This document shows, one piece after another, positions 46,058 through 55,644 of a stretch of DNA of 64,000 nucleotides. Where the stretch lies: positions 29,825 to 93,824 of the forward strand of contig JAMLHE010000013.1 of the NCBI GenBank assembly GCA_023957315.1, written 5' to 3'. This DNA comes from Candidatus Kapaibacterium sp. (GTDB lineage Bacteria > Bacteroidota > Ignavibacteria > Kapaibacteriales > UBA2268). Made by a program: the position numbers and the translations under genes. Each line of letters starts with the position of its first letter. Position 1 is the stretch's first letter. The notes below the pieces were generated by a model. The model was not told the origin of the DNA and ran no database searches. It saw nothing but the letters and a program-made list of their open reading frames with translations.

Positions 46058-47110
46058 CTATTCAGTTTGAGATTCAACTTCTACGTTCACTTCAAGCGTT
46101 CCATTCACAGTTTTATTTGCTGAATTATAGCTCTTAATGTATGGAATAATTGGAATACCTAATTCTTTGTATGGATAAGTACCGCCATAAATCCCTAAAT
46201 CAGTGCCGTCAGTTCCATAATCCTTTCCTAAACAATTTTCATTAAGGTGATAATCGAAATCTTCAGAAAAACTATAAATATCCAATGTATCAACAAATAT
46301 CGAATCCTTGTTTTGATTAATAAGGCAATCTACATTGTAATTATCAACTCCCCAATCAGTCTGATTATAAACAGACAAACAATTTACAAAACCGTTATTT
46401 AAGCCCAGACTTTTAAGTTCATAAGTATTCAAGAATATGCAATTCTCAAAAAGGTTAAAAGCAGAATTAGACGCCCAAAATAAACCTTTTGAACCATTGA
46501 CATCAGGATAATGCAGAATACAATTAATATAACTTGTATTGTAAGATTCAAAAATAAGCCCATAAATTGTAGAACCTGGATTGGGGTCAATTATCGAATT
46601 GTAAACTTTGATACCTACAGCTTTCGAAGAGATTGTTGGATTATACAAAACGCAATCTTTGAAAGTGTGAAACTTCGATGTATCTGCTTTTGCCACATCC
46701 AGTCCCCTGATATTACATTTTCTAAACATTAAATTGGAAACTTTGTGAGTTGCAGTATATGAAATTCTGAGTACGTTACTAATATATACTCCTTCTAATA
46801 AAGTGCTGTCGCTTCCTGAATTAAAAATAACAATCCCCAAAATAGTCTTTCCCGTTTCATTTGTTGCAGATGAATAGAAACCTGTCCCGTATATGTTAAG
46901 TTTTTTTCTAATTGTGATAGTTGTGCCGGAAAAATCATAGCCGGGTAGATACACGTCCGAACCAACTGCTGCCGAATCAAGTGCTTTTTGCAACTCGGTA
47001 ACCTGATACAATTTTGCATCATTGCCATTTTGAACAATGATAGCTTTGTAAGAATATAAATTAATTGTCGAAATGACAATAATTATCAAAATCATCAAAA
47101 CCCTATTCAT
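46058..47110 (-). CDS. Secreted right-handed beta-helix protein, paralog 3
   Basis: 350 residues, related to the genes at 5379 and 8446: signal peptide, AIIVQNGNDAKLYQ start, beta-helix coils, DYGTDGTDLGIYGGTYPYKE and the C-terminal NGTLEVNVEVESQ. A well-placed promoter (47224-47254) drives it and the YEYW-repeat gene that follows. Confidence 0.7.
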   Translation of the reverse strand: MNRVLMILIIIVISTINLYSYKAIIVQNGNDAKLYQVTELQKALDSAAVGSDVYLPGYDFSGTTITIRKKLNIYGTGFYSSATNETGKTILGIVIFNSGSDSTLLEGVYISNVLRISYTATHKVSNLMFRKCNIRGLDVAKADTSKFHTFKDCVLYNPTISSKAVGIKVYNSIIDPNPGSTIYGLIFESYNTSYINCILHYPDVNGSKGLFWASNSAFNLFENCIFLNTYELKSLGLNNGFVNCLSVYNQTDWGVDNYNVDCLINQNKDSIFVDTLDIYSFSEDFDYHLNENCLGKDYGTDGTDLGIYGGTYPYKELGIPIIPYIKSYNSANKTVNGTLEVNVEVESQTE

Positions 47111-47223
47111 AAAAGCACTCCCAATATTTTTAAGAATATATTAAAATTCTATGTATTATTCATTAATAGGACTTGTATTTATAATTCACATATACTTTCA
47201 CACTTATGAACAAAACACTTAGG

Positions 47224-47254
47224 CAAATATAACTAAAAAATTATAAAAAACAAA
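47224..47254 (-). promoter_or_regulatory. Bacteroidota-type promoter of the beta-helix/YEYW operon
   Basis: Read on the minus strand: TTTG (47254-47251), 19-base spacer, TATATTTG (47231-47224). Both boxes perfect and spacing typical. Start codon about 114 bases downstream. Confidence 0.65.
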
Positions 47255-47417
47255 TCAGAAATCTCATTCATTCAAAATAAAAAATTATATACAACTAAAC
47301 AATCGAATATTTTCATTTGTCTATATTCATTTTGTTTCTGATAGGAAAAATTTGATTTGCGGCAATATAATAGGCAGAGTTTGGAGACTGCGAGTTAGGG
47401 GTATGAGTTTACTACAT

Positions 47418-47457
47418 ATAAAAAAACCTTCCGAAGTTTGCGAAACTTCGGAAGGTT
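47418..47457 (-). terminator. Strong terminator after the GQ..GFW gene
   Basis: Perfect 15-base arms AACCTTCCGAAGTTT (47425-47439) and AAACTTCGGAAGGTT (47443-47457) around GCG. On the minus strand it is followed by a run of T. Same palindrome family as 44222. Confidence 0.8.
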
Positions 47458-47466
47458 AAAATTATT

Positions 47467-48183
47467 CTAATTCTCCGGATAGGTCAGCGTTGCTCCGCTT
47501 ATCAGGTAAATTTGATAGCCCTGACCGGGGAGCATATCGCCAATCATGTTTATGTCGAAAGCGGGATAGAAGACGTTGCCCATGTTGTCCTTTGCGATGA
47601 CGAGCTTGTCATCAGCAACGAGCGAAGCAAGGGCAATCTCAATATCCATAGCATTATCGCGTAGGTATGCGAGCATATTCCAACCCGTTGTGAGAGTGAT
47701 TTCGGTCGTTTCAGGTGCAACTTTCTCGCCCGAAATCGTGAGTGTTTCAGCGCTCGACATATAGACTTGATAACCCTGCTTTACGTCCCAATCTCCAATA
47801 TCATTAATATCAAACTCAGGATAATAAATCTGCCCGGAATTATTCTTTACTATGACAGTGCTTCCCTCAATCTCGGAGTAAATGTCTTCGAGTGCAGCAA
47901 ATTCCGGTTCAACATATGTAGAAATCAGATTCCAACCGAGGTTTAAATATATAATATGCATACCATCAGCCGTTTTACCGATTGTGTACCAAAATCCCGA
48001 ACCTATAATATTATCTACGTTCTGGATTTTGCCAATTGCGGGCTGTCCTAATGTGCTCCTAAAATTATAATCGCTGTTGGAAACAGTCGTAGCAGAGCTA
48101 CCAACTACATGATTTTTAATTTGATAGGTCTGTGAATGCAAATTAATTGCAAAAAATAAGAAAATTAAGATTAAGTGTTTCAT
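47467..48183 (-). CDS. Short GQ..GFW-motif protein with tandem GWN modules (locus 2)
   Basis: 238 residues, ortholog-like copy of the gene at 12631: signal peptide (about 1-18), VVGSSATTVSNSDYNFRSTLGQ ... GFWYT domain (about 25-75; pattern given in parts), then GWNLISTYVEPEF... and GWNMLAYL... modules. It starts nine bases after the stop of the large fiber gene, repeating the fiber-then-partner order of locus 1. Confidence 0.7.
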   Translation of the reverse strand: MKHLILIFLFFAINLHSQTYQIKNHVVGSSATTVSNSDYNFRSTLGQPAIGKIQNVDNIIGSGFWYTIGKTADGMHIIYLNLGWNLISTYVEPEFAALEDIYSEIEGSTVIVKNNSGQIYYPEFDINDIGDWDVKQGYQVYMSSAETLTISGEKVAPETTEITLTTGWNMLAYLRDNAMDIEIALASLVADDKLVIAKDNMGNVFYPAFDINMIGDMLPGQGYQIYLISGATLTYPEN

Positions 48184-48192
48184 TATTAATTC

Positions 48193-51100
48193 CTATTTAT
48201 TTTCAGAAAATTTTATCAAAAGTTGTTCAAGTTTCCGCTCGAGTTCATCAATTTTGGTATTTTGCGATTCAATTAATTGTTGTTGCTCTTTAATTGCTTC
48301 TGCCAATACGGCAGTCATTTCGGCATAATTAATTCCCATGTAGCCATCGGCAGGATTGGTAAAAGAAAGTTCGGGCATAACATTTTCAAATTCTTGTGCT
48401 ATAAAGCCAATGCGAGTGCCATATTCAGGGTTACTTTTCCATGTAAAACTGACGCCACGCAATTGCATAACTCGCTCAAGACTATTCTCTAAAGTTTCAA
48501 TATTTTCCTTAAATCGAATATCCGAAGTTGCAGTTGTGAGCGTACCGTCGGAAGTGCGGTTAACAACACCCGCATATGCCCCTGAACTGATACTGCGAAA
48601 ACGGGCATTACCGTTTACATCAAGACGCTGACTTGGACTGCTTGTACCTATACCAATATATGCGTTGGACTGTTTAGCAAACAGAGCAACAGAGTATGCA
48701 CTGTTATAGATAGAAAGCCCTGCAGCGCTTGAGTTATTAAAGATGTGCCACTTTGTTGTATCTCCCTCATAAAAACGTAAACCGGCATCTTCATCTAAAT
48801 CCGACTCAAGATAAATAAAACTGCTCGGGTGCGATGAACCTTTAAGGTGCAATCCTGCACTCGGGCTATCAGTTCCAATACCAACACGACCATTTTTTAG
48901 TACCGTTAAGGCATTACTTCGGGTAGAATTTCCCGTACCGTTGCCGATTACAAACAAGCGGTCATTTACATTCCATGATACACCGGATGAAGGAGTGTAT
49001 GTTGTGTTATATCTTCCTATAACAGTTTCATAAGCTGATGGAGATTGTATTTGATTACCTAAAACAAATGAGTAATCACCTGATGATTCAGAATAAATCC
49101 CCATAGCCGTGGAGATATATCCTGATGCTATTGTAGAATACCCCATGGCTAAGGAATTATATCCTGATGCTTTAGAAGAATTCCCCAAAGCTGTGGAGAT
49201 ACTTCCTGATGCTATTGTTGAATATCCCAAAGCAGTAGAGTAAACATTTAATGCTTTTGTGTTGTATCCCATAGCGACAGAATAGTCACCTATGCTATCT
49301 TTATCCCATTGAGTAGAACTTACTCTTCCGACTCTGAATGATGCCTTATCAGGATACCACATCATGCGGGTACCTGCACCAGATGTCGGCGGGTCACTTG
49401 GACCAGAGCCTTTAAATTCACCTTCAAAGAGTATATTTCCTTCATCTGTGTCGGTAATATGGAGAAGAGCAGCAGGAGTCGCAGTTCCAATTCCAATTCG
49501 ACCGTTTTTCAAAATCGTCATTGCATTACTTCGTGAAGTACTTCCGGTGCCGTTGCCAATTACAAAAAGTCGGTCATTTACATGCCAAGCTGAAGGCGTA
49601 GAGGGAGTATAATCAACATTCCATCTTCCCAGAACTGTTTCATATCCTGACCTTGCCTTTGTATTTGAACCCATCGCTGTAGAAGCATAACCCGAAGCTG
49701 TTGAGTTCTCTCCCATAGCCGTTGAAAATGTACTTGACGCCGTTGTACCTCCACCCATTGCAGTAGAAACATCTCCTGAAGCGATTGTATTCCCTCCCAT
49801 TGCAGTAGAAATGCCTCCTGAGGCAGTATTAGCATACCCAATTGCAGTAGAATAATCTCCGGCTGCATCTGAATTACTCCCGGTTGCTGTTGAATAATCC
49901 CCGTAAGCATAAGTGCTATGTCCCATTGCAATGGAATAATCTCCCGATGCGGTATTATTATAGCCCATAGCTACAGAATGGATTCCAATATTTGCTTTGT
50001 CCCATTGAACACCTATTACAGCGCCTGCCCTGAATGCCGCTTTATCCGGATACCACATCATACGTGTACCCGCACCACTTGCAGGAGGGTCACCGGGATC
50101 AGTTGATTTATATTCTCCTACAAATAGAATATTGCCTTCGTCTGTTCCCGTACCGTTGGTATGGAGTAGTGCTGTGGGGGTTGAAGTGCCAATACCTGTA
50201 CTACCATTTTTCAGTACTACCATTGCATCAGTTCTTGGTCCGCCAGGTGTGCCGTTGCCAATCACAAACAAACGGTCGGTGGAATGCCATGATGAGACGG
50301 ATGTAGGAGTGTATGTTGTGTTAAAAGCTCCAATTACAGTTTCATAAGCAGATGGAGATGAAACGCCAAATCCCAAAGCCGTAGAGTAATATCCTAATGC
50401 CATTGCACTAACCCCCATGGCAGTTGTGTAGTTCCCTGATGCTGTTGTACCGGCACCTAAAGATGTTGAGTAATGCCCTGAAGAAGTTGTGTTCCACCCC
50501 AAAGCAGTAGAGTGATTTCCTGATGCCTTAGTGTTATATCCCATGGCAACAGAATAATTACCGATGTTATCTTTATTCCATTGTGTACCGGTCACACTCC
50601 CAACCCTGAAAGCAGCTTTATCAGGATACCACATCATACGTGTACTTCCTTCTGAAGTTGGTGGGTCACCCGGTGTGTCTTTAAATACACCTACATGTAG
50701 TACACTACCTTCACCTGTTCCTATGCCATTAGTATGTAGCAAAGCAGTTGGGGTAGAAGTGCCAATCCCTAAATTTCCATTTTTCAAAACTGTTAATGCA
50801 TCTTTTCTTGAATCGTTTGCAGTGCCATTACCGATAACAAATAAACGATCAGTTTCACTCCAATCTGTTATTGAATTTGGAGTATAATCCGTATTAAATC
50901 TTCCGATGACTGTTTCAAAACCTGATTTAGCAGTTGTTTCTGAACCTAATGCGATAGATTTCGAACCGGATGCGTCGGTTGAAGACCCAATGGCAGTTGC
51001 ACTATATCCTGATGCTGTTGAGTACCAGCCCAATGCAGTTGAAGAATTTCCTGATGCTGTTGTATTTATACCCATTGCACTTGAAAAATCTCCGGAAGCT

Positions 51101-52032
51101 ATTGTATTTGAACCAATTGCTACGGAAAATTTTCCAATATTATCTTTGTCCCATTGTGTACCGGTCACACTCCCAGCCCTGAAAGCAGCTTTATCAGGAT
51201 ACCACATCATACGGGTGCCTGCTCCTAATGTCGGTGGGTCGCCCGGTGTGTCTTTGAATACACCCACATGTAGCACATTACCTTCTCCATCACCAAGTCC
51301 ATGAGTATGTAACAGGGCAGTAGGAGTATAAATGCCGATACCGACATTTCCGAGACGACCGATATTATTTGATACATTTCCACCGTTGTCCCAAGTTGGG
51401 TCGCTTTCTGAATACTCAGTTAAATAGCCTTCATCAGCGTGATTGCCCCACGAATAGGCTGTATTCCAGTTTGTAATATCAGTATTTAATATGCCCGATG
51501 CCGGACTTGCGGAAAATAGCGGGTCAGTTTCTGAATATTCTGTTAAATATCCTTCATCAGCGTGATTGCCCCATGAATATGCTGTATTCCAGTTTGTAAT
51601 ATCAGTATTTAATATGCCCGATGCCGGACTTGCGGAAAATTGCGGGTCAGTTTCATTTGCAGACTCTGCCGTCTTGGAATGCAAAGCATACGGCACAGAA
51701 CTAAGTTTAATCCTCGGAAGCGGACTGCCGCTCCCAACGGTGATTTCGAGCCAGTATTCATCGGCGAAATTAATACTAAAAGGTGTAACGCTTCCAAGAG
51801 TAAGATTAACAAGTCCGTCAACGATTACTACATTGCTGTGTGTTTCGCTCCAAATAGCGGTGCCGCCCGTAGCGACATCGTATAACTTGACAGTCAGGCT
51901 ATAAGTGCCCGAAAGATTTTTTGAATCAGCATCCTGCAAAATCCCCTGCCAGCTAATGGTTTGGGGAATTTGAGAATATAAAGAGCCACAAAAAATCAAG
52001 AAAAATGTGAAAATCAGTACAGTCTTTTTCAT
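48193..52032 (-). CDS. Trimeric fiber protein: ISWQG N-domain, YadA-like head repeats, S74 chaperone (fiber 1)
   Basis: 1279 residues, the only fully intact large fiber besides the one at 55645. Signal peptide (about 1-20); ISWQG domain (about 21-125); two 41-residue repeats with NTDITNWNTAYSWGNH; four supermodules of about 210 residues, each opening with ALLHT, passing a near-invariant GTRMMWYPDKAAFR, a run of YadA-head-like STAMG-x-ASG repeats, a DRLFVIGNG turn and VLKNG-x-GIGT; then a C-terminal peptidase-S74/endosialidase chaperone domain with catalytic Ser1170 and Lys1175 in SDIRFKENI, and a terminal coiled coil. The S74 domain assembles the trimer and then cleaves itself off. Adhesin or surface-fiber role inferred. 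Confidence 0.8.
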   Translation of the reverse strand: MKKTVLIFTFFLIFCGSLYSQIPQTISWQGILQDADSKNLSGTYSLTVKLYDVATGGTAIWSETHSNVVIVDGLVNLTLGSVTPFSINFADEYWLEITVGSGSPLPRIKLSSVPYALHSKTAESANETDPQFSASPASGILNTDITNWNTAYSWGNHADEGYLTEYSETDPLFSASPASGILNTDITNWNTAYSWGNHADEGYLTEYSESDPTWDNGGNVSNNIGRLGNVGIGIYTPTALLHTHGLGDGEGNVLHVGVFKDTPGDPPTLGAGTRMMWYPDKAAFRAGSVTGTQWDKDNIGKFSVAIGSNTIASGDFSSAMGINTTASGNSSTALGWYSTASGYSATAIGSSTDASGSKSIALGSETTAKSGFETVIGRFNTDYTPNSITDWSETDRLFVIGNGTANDSRKDALTVLKNGNLGIGTSTPTALLHTNGIGTGEGSVLHVGVFKDTPGDPPTSEGSTRMMWYPDKAAFRVGSVTGTQWNKDNIGNYSVAMGYNTKASGNHSTALGWNTTSSGHYSTSLGAGTTASGNYTTAMGVSAMALGYYSTALGFGVSSPSAYETVIGAFNTTYTPTSVSSWHSTDRLFVIGNGTPGGPRTDAMVVLKNGSTGIGTSTPTALLHTNGTGTDEGNILFVGEYKSTDPGDPPASGAGTRMMWYPDKAAFRAGAVIGVQWDKANIGIHSVAMGYNNTASGDYSIAMGHSTYAYGDYSTATGSNSDAAGDYSTAIGYANTASGGISTAMGGNTIASGDVSTAMGGGTTASSTFSTAMGENSTASGYASTAMGSNTKARSGYETVLGRWNVDYTPSTPSAWHVNDRLFVIGNGTGSTSRSNAMTILKNGRIGIGTATPAALLHITDTDEGNILFEGEFKGSGPSDPPTSGAGTRMMWYPDKASFRVGRVSSTQWDKDSIGDYSVAMGYNTKALNVYSTALGYSTIASGSISTALGNSSKASGYNSLAMGYSTIASGYISTAMGIYSESSGDYSFVLGNQIQSPSAYETVIGRYNTTYTPSSGVSWNVNDRLFVIGNGTGNSTRSNALTVLKNGRVGIGTDSPSAGLHLKGSSHPSSFIYLESDLDEDAGLRFYEGDTTKWHIFNNSSAAGLSIYNSAYSVALFAKQSNAYIGIGTSSPSQRLDVNGNARFRSISSGAYAGVVNRTSDGTLTTATSDIRFKENIETLENSLERVMQLRGVSFTWKSNPEYGTRIGFIAQEFENVMPELSFTNPADGYMGINYAEMTAVLAEAIKEQQQLIESQNTKIDELERKLEQLLIKFSENK
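51405..51660. repeat. Two 123-bp tandem coding repeats
   Basis: Period 123 bases (41 codons), e.g. matching sites at 51428 and 51551. They encode the WNTAYSWGNH repeats of fiber 1. Three related copies are in fiber 2 (about 54850-55240). Confidence 0.75.
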
Positions 52033-52049
52033 TGTACTTTCCCTTTTAT

Positions 52050-53639
52050 TTATTTATTTTCAGAAAATTTATGCAAAAGTTGTTCGAGTTTCCGCTCGAG
52101 TTCATCAATTCTCTTCTCTTGCTCCTCATTTATCGTTAGTTGCTTATCAATTCTCTTATTCTGTTCATCTATAATAGCTTGCTGCTCCTTCATAGCTTCA
52201 ACTAATACAGCGGTCATCTCAGCATAATTAATTCCCATAAAGCCATCGGTAGGGTTAATAAAAGCAAGCTCGGGCATAACTTTTTCAAATTCTTGTGCTA
52301 TAAAGCCAATACGAGTACCGTATTCGGGATTACTTTTCCATGTGAAACTGACACCGCGTAACTGCTTCACCCGCTCAAGACTATTTTCTAAAGTTAAGAT
52401 ATTTTCCTTAAATCGAATATCTGAAGTAGCAGTGGTGAGCGTTCCGTCGGATTTACGATTTAATACTCCGTGATATGCATCAGAAGCTATACTGCGAAAA
52501 CGTGCATTGCCATTTACATCGAGGTTTTGGGTGGGCGCAGAGGTATTGATACCCACTTGCCGTCCTTTTACAATCATAGCAACAAACCAGTTCGGGTCAT
52601 ACCCATCGCAACGCAACGAATATCCATCACCTTCCTGAATAGAAAGAATAGTTCCATCGCTTGAGTTAGTGGAAGCCCTGAGTGCTAATCCCGATGAATG
52701 AGTATTCTCAAAAAAGCCCGTAGAATTGGTTCCGCCCGAGACGCTTGAAACTACCCTAAGCCTATTACCGCCCGGATTAATTGTACCAATTCCGGTGTTG
52801 CCATTTTTCAAAACAGTCATTGCATTATGCTTGTTGGATTCACTTGTTCCGACGCCTATCTCAAATATTGGGTCGGTTAAAGTCCAATTATTGGCTTCAC
52901 CATTGCCAATATTATATCTCCCAATAGCTGTTGATGCCAATGCAGATGCAGTTGTTTGATGCCCAATAGCCGTGGAATAATTTCCCGAAGCGTTTGTGCT
53001 GCTTCCCATTGCCGTGGAATGATTTCCCGAAGCGTTTGTGCTGCTTCCCATTGCCGTGGACCAATCTCCCGAAGCGTTTGTGCTGCTTCCCATTGCAGTT
53101 GAATAATTTGCAGAAGCGGTTGTGCTGGCTCCCATTGCCGTAGAAAAATTTGCCGAAGCGTTAGTTCCGCTTCCAATGGCAACGGTATAAAATCCCGAAG
53201 CGGAAGCACCAGAACCAATTGCCGTGGTACGAAATCCCGAAGCGGTAGTATTATATCCCATTGCCGTGGAAACATCTCCCGATGCTGTTGTTTCTAATCC
53301 CATTGCCGTGGAATAATATCCCTTTGCCTTGGTGTCATAACCCAATGCCACGGAATAAATTCCAATACTGTCTTTGTTCCAATTTGTACCGGTTACATGT
53401 CCAACCCTAAATGCACCCTTATCGGGGTACCACATCATACGGGTTCCAGTTCCCGAAACTGGCGGGTCGCCGGGATCTGGGAGCTTACTCTGACCAACAA
53501 ACAGCACATTGCCTTGGCCTGTGCCTGTTCCGTTGGTATGAAGAAGTGCCGTTGGAACATCGGTGCCAATTCCTGTATTTCCGCTTTTCAGTACTGTAAT
53601 GGCATTGCTTGGTGTGCTGCTGGTACCGTTCGCCACCAC
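52050..53639 (-). CDS. Fiber 2, C-terminal part after a frameshift (YadA-head repeats and S74 chaperone)
   Basis: 529 residues. No signal peptide of its own; the first residues (MVANGTSSTPSNAITVLKSGN) are the middle of the repeated DRLFV(I/V)xNG...VLKNG segment, so it is the continuation of the reading frame at 53588-55630. It contains one ALLHT supermodule with many ASG repeats and an S74 domain (Ser406, Lys411 in SDIRFKENI), then a long coiled coil ending LEQLLHKFSENK. Joined in frame, the gene spans 52050-55630 and would encode about 1190 residues. Confidence 0.7.
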   Translation of the reverse strand: MVANGTSSTPSNAITVLKSGNTGIGTDVPTALLHTNGTGTGQGNVLFVGQSKLPDPGDPPVSGTGTRMMWYPDKGAFRVGHVTGTNWNKDSIGIYSVALGYDTKAKGYYSTAMGLETTASGDVSTAMGYNTTASGFRTTAIGSGASASGFYTVAIGSGTNASANFSTAMGASTTASANYSTAMGSSTNASGDWSTAMGSSTNASGNHSTAMGSSTNASGNYSTAIGHQTTASALASTAIGRYNIGNGEANNWTLTDPIFEIGVGTSESNKHNAMTVLKNGNTGIGTINPGGNRLRVVSSVSGGTNSTGFFENTHSSGLALRASTNSSDGTILSIQEGDGYSLRCDGYDPNWFVAMIVKGRQVGINTSAPTQNLDVNGNARFRSIASDAYHGVLNRKSDGTLTTATSDIRFKENILTLENSLERVKQLRGVSFTWKSNPEYGTRIGFIAQEFEKVMPELAFINPTDGFMGINYAEMTAVLVEAMKEQQAIIDEQNKRIDKQLTINEEQEKRIDELERKLEQLLHKFSENK

Positions 53640-55630
53640 AAAGAGGCGGTCTGAAGCATCCCAAGTATTCGCTTTTTTGGGTGTATATTCTTCGTTGTAG
53701 GCACCAATAACTGTTTCGGCATACGATGGGATGGTGCGCTCAAATTGAATCCTATTACAGCGGAATAGTCGCCGGTTGCACTGTTTTCCATGCCCATTGC
53801 CACTGATGCCTCGCCTGTTGAGTTCAGGTAGCCGCCGATTGCAACTGAAAAATTGCCGGAGGCATTCACCTCGGTTCCCATAGCAAAAGCATAATCGCCA
53901 TCGGCAGAAGCCTCGGCTCCCATGGCAAATGCATAATCGCCGGAAGCCATTCCGCCATTACCCAAAGCCACTGAAGCTTGCCCGGAAGCCGAGTTGCTTC
54001 CACCGGCTGCAAATGAATAGAGACCTTGAGCAATGCTGCCATATCCCAGCGCAACAGAGTAGTTGCCTATATTGTTCTTGTCCCATGCAGTACCACCAAC
54101 ATAGCCTGCTCTGAAAGCACCCTTGTCGGGGTACCACATCATACGGGTTCCAGTTCCCGATGCTGGCGGGTCGCCCGGGTTAGTTCCTTTGTATTCACCT
54201 TCGTGCAAAACATTTCCTTCTCCCTGCCCTTGGCCAAGTGTGTGCAACAAAGCCGAAGGTGTACTGGTTCCGATACCTATGTTGCCATTTTTTAGCACAA
54301 CCATTGCATCGCTTGGCGAGTCAAAACCGCTTCCAATTACAAACAGGCGGTCATTTGGATTCCATGAAGTGGTTGAACTCGGCTCATAATCAGTGTTCCA
54401 CCCTCCCACTGCTGTTTCAAAAGCAGATTTGGCTGTTGCGCCATTTCCAATTGCCGTGGAAAAAAATCCAGAGGCGGTAGTGGTAAATCCTAATGCCATC
54501 GAATTTTTCCCCAGAGCTTTTGTATTGTACCCAATTGCAGTGGCATCCGATCCCCTTGCCTTGCTATTATAACCCATCGCAATAGAATAGATTCCTATAC
54601 TATCTTTATCCCATTGGGTAGCAGTTACACCGCCAACCCTGAATGCAGCCTTGTCAGGGTACCACATCATACGTGTGCCGGCTCCTTGAGCAGGAGGTTC
54701 TCCCGGATCAGTTGATTTATATTCTCCCACAAACAACACACTCCCCTCTCCGGTGCCGATGCCGTTAATGTGTAGCAAAGCAGACGGTGTTTCAGTGCCA
54801 ATTCCAACATTGCCTTTCCTATATATAGAAGAGTCAGGATTTGCTTCACCATTCCATTTGGGGTCTGTTTCAGTATAACTTTTTAGATAACCTTCTGTTG
54901 AATGGTCACCCCAACCGTGTGCATTATTCCAGTTTGAAATATCGGTATTTGATATTCCTGCTGATGCACTTGCACTAAACACAGGGTCTGTTTCGGTAAA
55001 TGATTTCAAATATCCTTCAGTGGAATGGTCACCCCAAGAGTGGGCTGTATTCCAGTTCAGAATATCGGTATTTAAAATGCCCGCTGCGGGGCTAGCGGAA
55101 AATAGCGGGTCCATTTCGGTAAATGATTTCAAATATCCTTCAGTGGAATGGTCACCCCAAGAGTAGGCTGCATTCCAGTTTGTAATATCAGTATTTAATA
55201 TGCCCGATGCCGGACTTGCAGTAAATAGAGGGTCGCTTTCGGTTATAGAACCCGTTATACTTTCTGCCGTCTTTGAATGCAGTGCATACGGCACAGAACT
55301 AAGTTTAATCCTTGGAAGCGGAGTGCCGGTTCCTACGGTGATTTCGAGCCAGTATTCATCAGCGAAATTAATACTAAAAGGTGTAACGCTTCCAAGAGTA
55401 AGATTAACAAGTCCGTCAACGATTACTACGCTGCTGTGTGTTTCGTTCCAAATAGCGGTGCCGCCCGTAGCGACATCGTATAACTTGACAGTCAGGCTAT
55501 ATGTGCCCGAAAGATTTTTTGAATCAGCATCCTGCAAAATCCCCTGCCAGCTAATGGTTTGGGGAATTTGTGCTGATAAATTCAAAACAGAAAAAAATAT
55601 CGCTGTAATTATGAGGAAAGTTTTTTTCAT
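53588..55630 (-). CDS. Fiber 2, N-terminal part (frameshifted at about 53725-53734)
   Basis: Intact signal peptide, ISWQG domain (about 20-125), three WN-A-x-WGDH repeats, and two ALLHT supermodules with YadA-like ASG repeats. After FNLSAPSH the frame is lost and the last about 45 residues are out of frame (PKQLLVPTTKN...). In the other frame the expected SYAETVIGAYNEEYTP...DRLFVVANG follows directly. The cause is a 5-base duplication GATGG-GATGG (plus strand 53725-53734). Either a real frameshift (possibly slippage-driven) or an assembly error. Confidence 0.7.
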   Translation of the reverse strand: MKKTFLIITAIFFSVLNLSAQIPQTISWQGILQDADSKNLSGTYSLTVKLYDVATGGTAIWNETHSSVVIVDGLVNLTLGSVTPFSINFADEYWLEITVGTGTPLPRIKLSSVPYALHSKTAESITGSITESDPLFTASPASGILNTDITNWNAAYSWGDHSTEGYLKSFTEMDPLFSASPAAGILNTDILNWNTAHSWGDHSTEGYLKSFTETDPVFSASASAGISNTDISNWNNAHGWGDHSTEGYLKSYTETDPKWNGEANPDSSIYRKGNVGIGTETPSALLHINGIGTGEGSVLFVGEYKSTDPGEPPAQGAGTRMMWYPDKAAFRVGGVTATQWDKDSIGIYSIAMGYNSKARGSDATAIGYNTKALGKNSMALGFTTTASGFFSTAIGNGATAKSAFETAVGGWNTDYEPSSTTSWNPNDRLFVIGSGFDSPSDAMVVLKNGNIGIGTSTPSALLHTLGQGQGEGNVLHEGEYKGTNPGDPPASGTGTRMMWYPDKGAFRAGYVGGTAWDKNNIGNYSVALGYGSIAQGLYSFAAGGSNSASGQASVALGNGGMASGDYAFAMGAEASADGDYAFAMGTEVNASGNFSVAIGGYLNSTGEASVAMGMENSATGDYSAVIGFNLSAPSHRMPKQLLVPTTKNIHPKKRILGMLQTASLWWRTVPAAHQAMPLQY

Positions 55631-55644
55631 AAATCACCTTAAAT

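Larger units (their letters stand above)
47111..47466. other. Intergenic region between the GQ..GFW gene and the beta-helix gene
   Basis: 356 bases containing the terminator of the upstream operon (47425-47457) and the promoter of the downstream one (47224-47254); nothing else seen. It shows that the fiber/short-protein genes and the beta-helix/YEYW genes are separate transcription units. Confidence 0.6.

Noticed and set aside
52877-53275. Overlapping ORF of 132 codons in another frame of the fiber gene, and many antisense ORFs in 48-61 kb
   Set aside because: They are shadows created by the repetitive codon pattern of the fiber genes; they lack signal peptides or ribosome sites and mirror the repeats.
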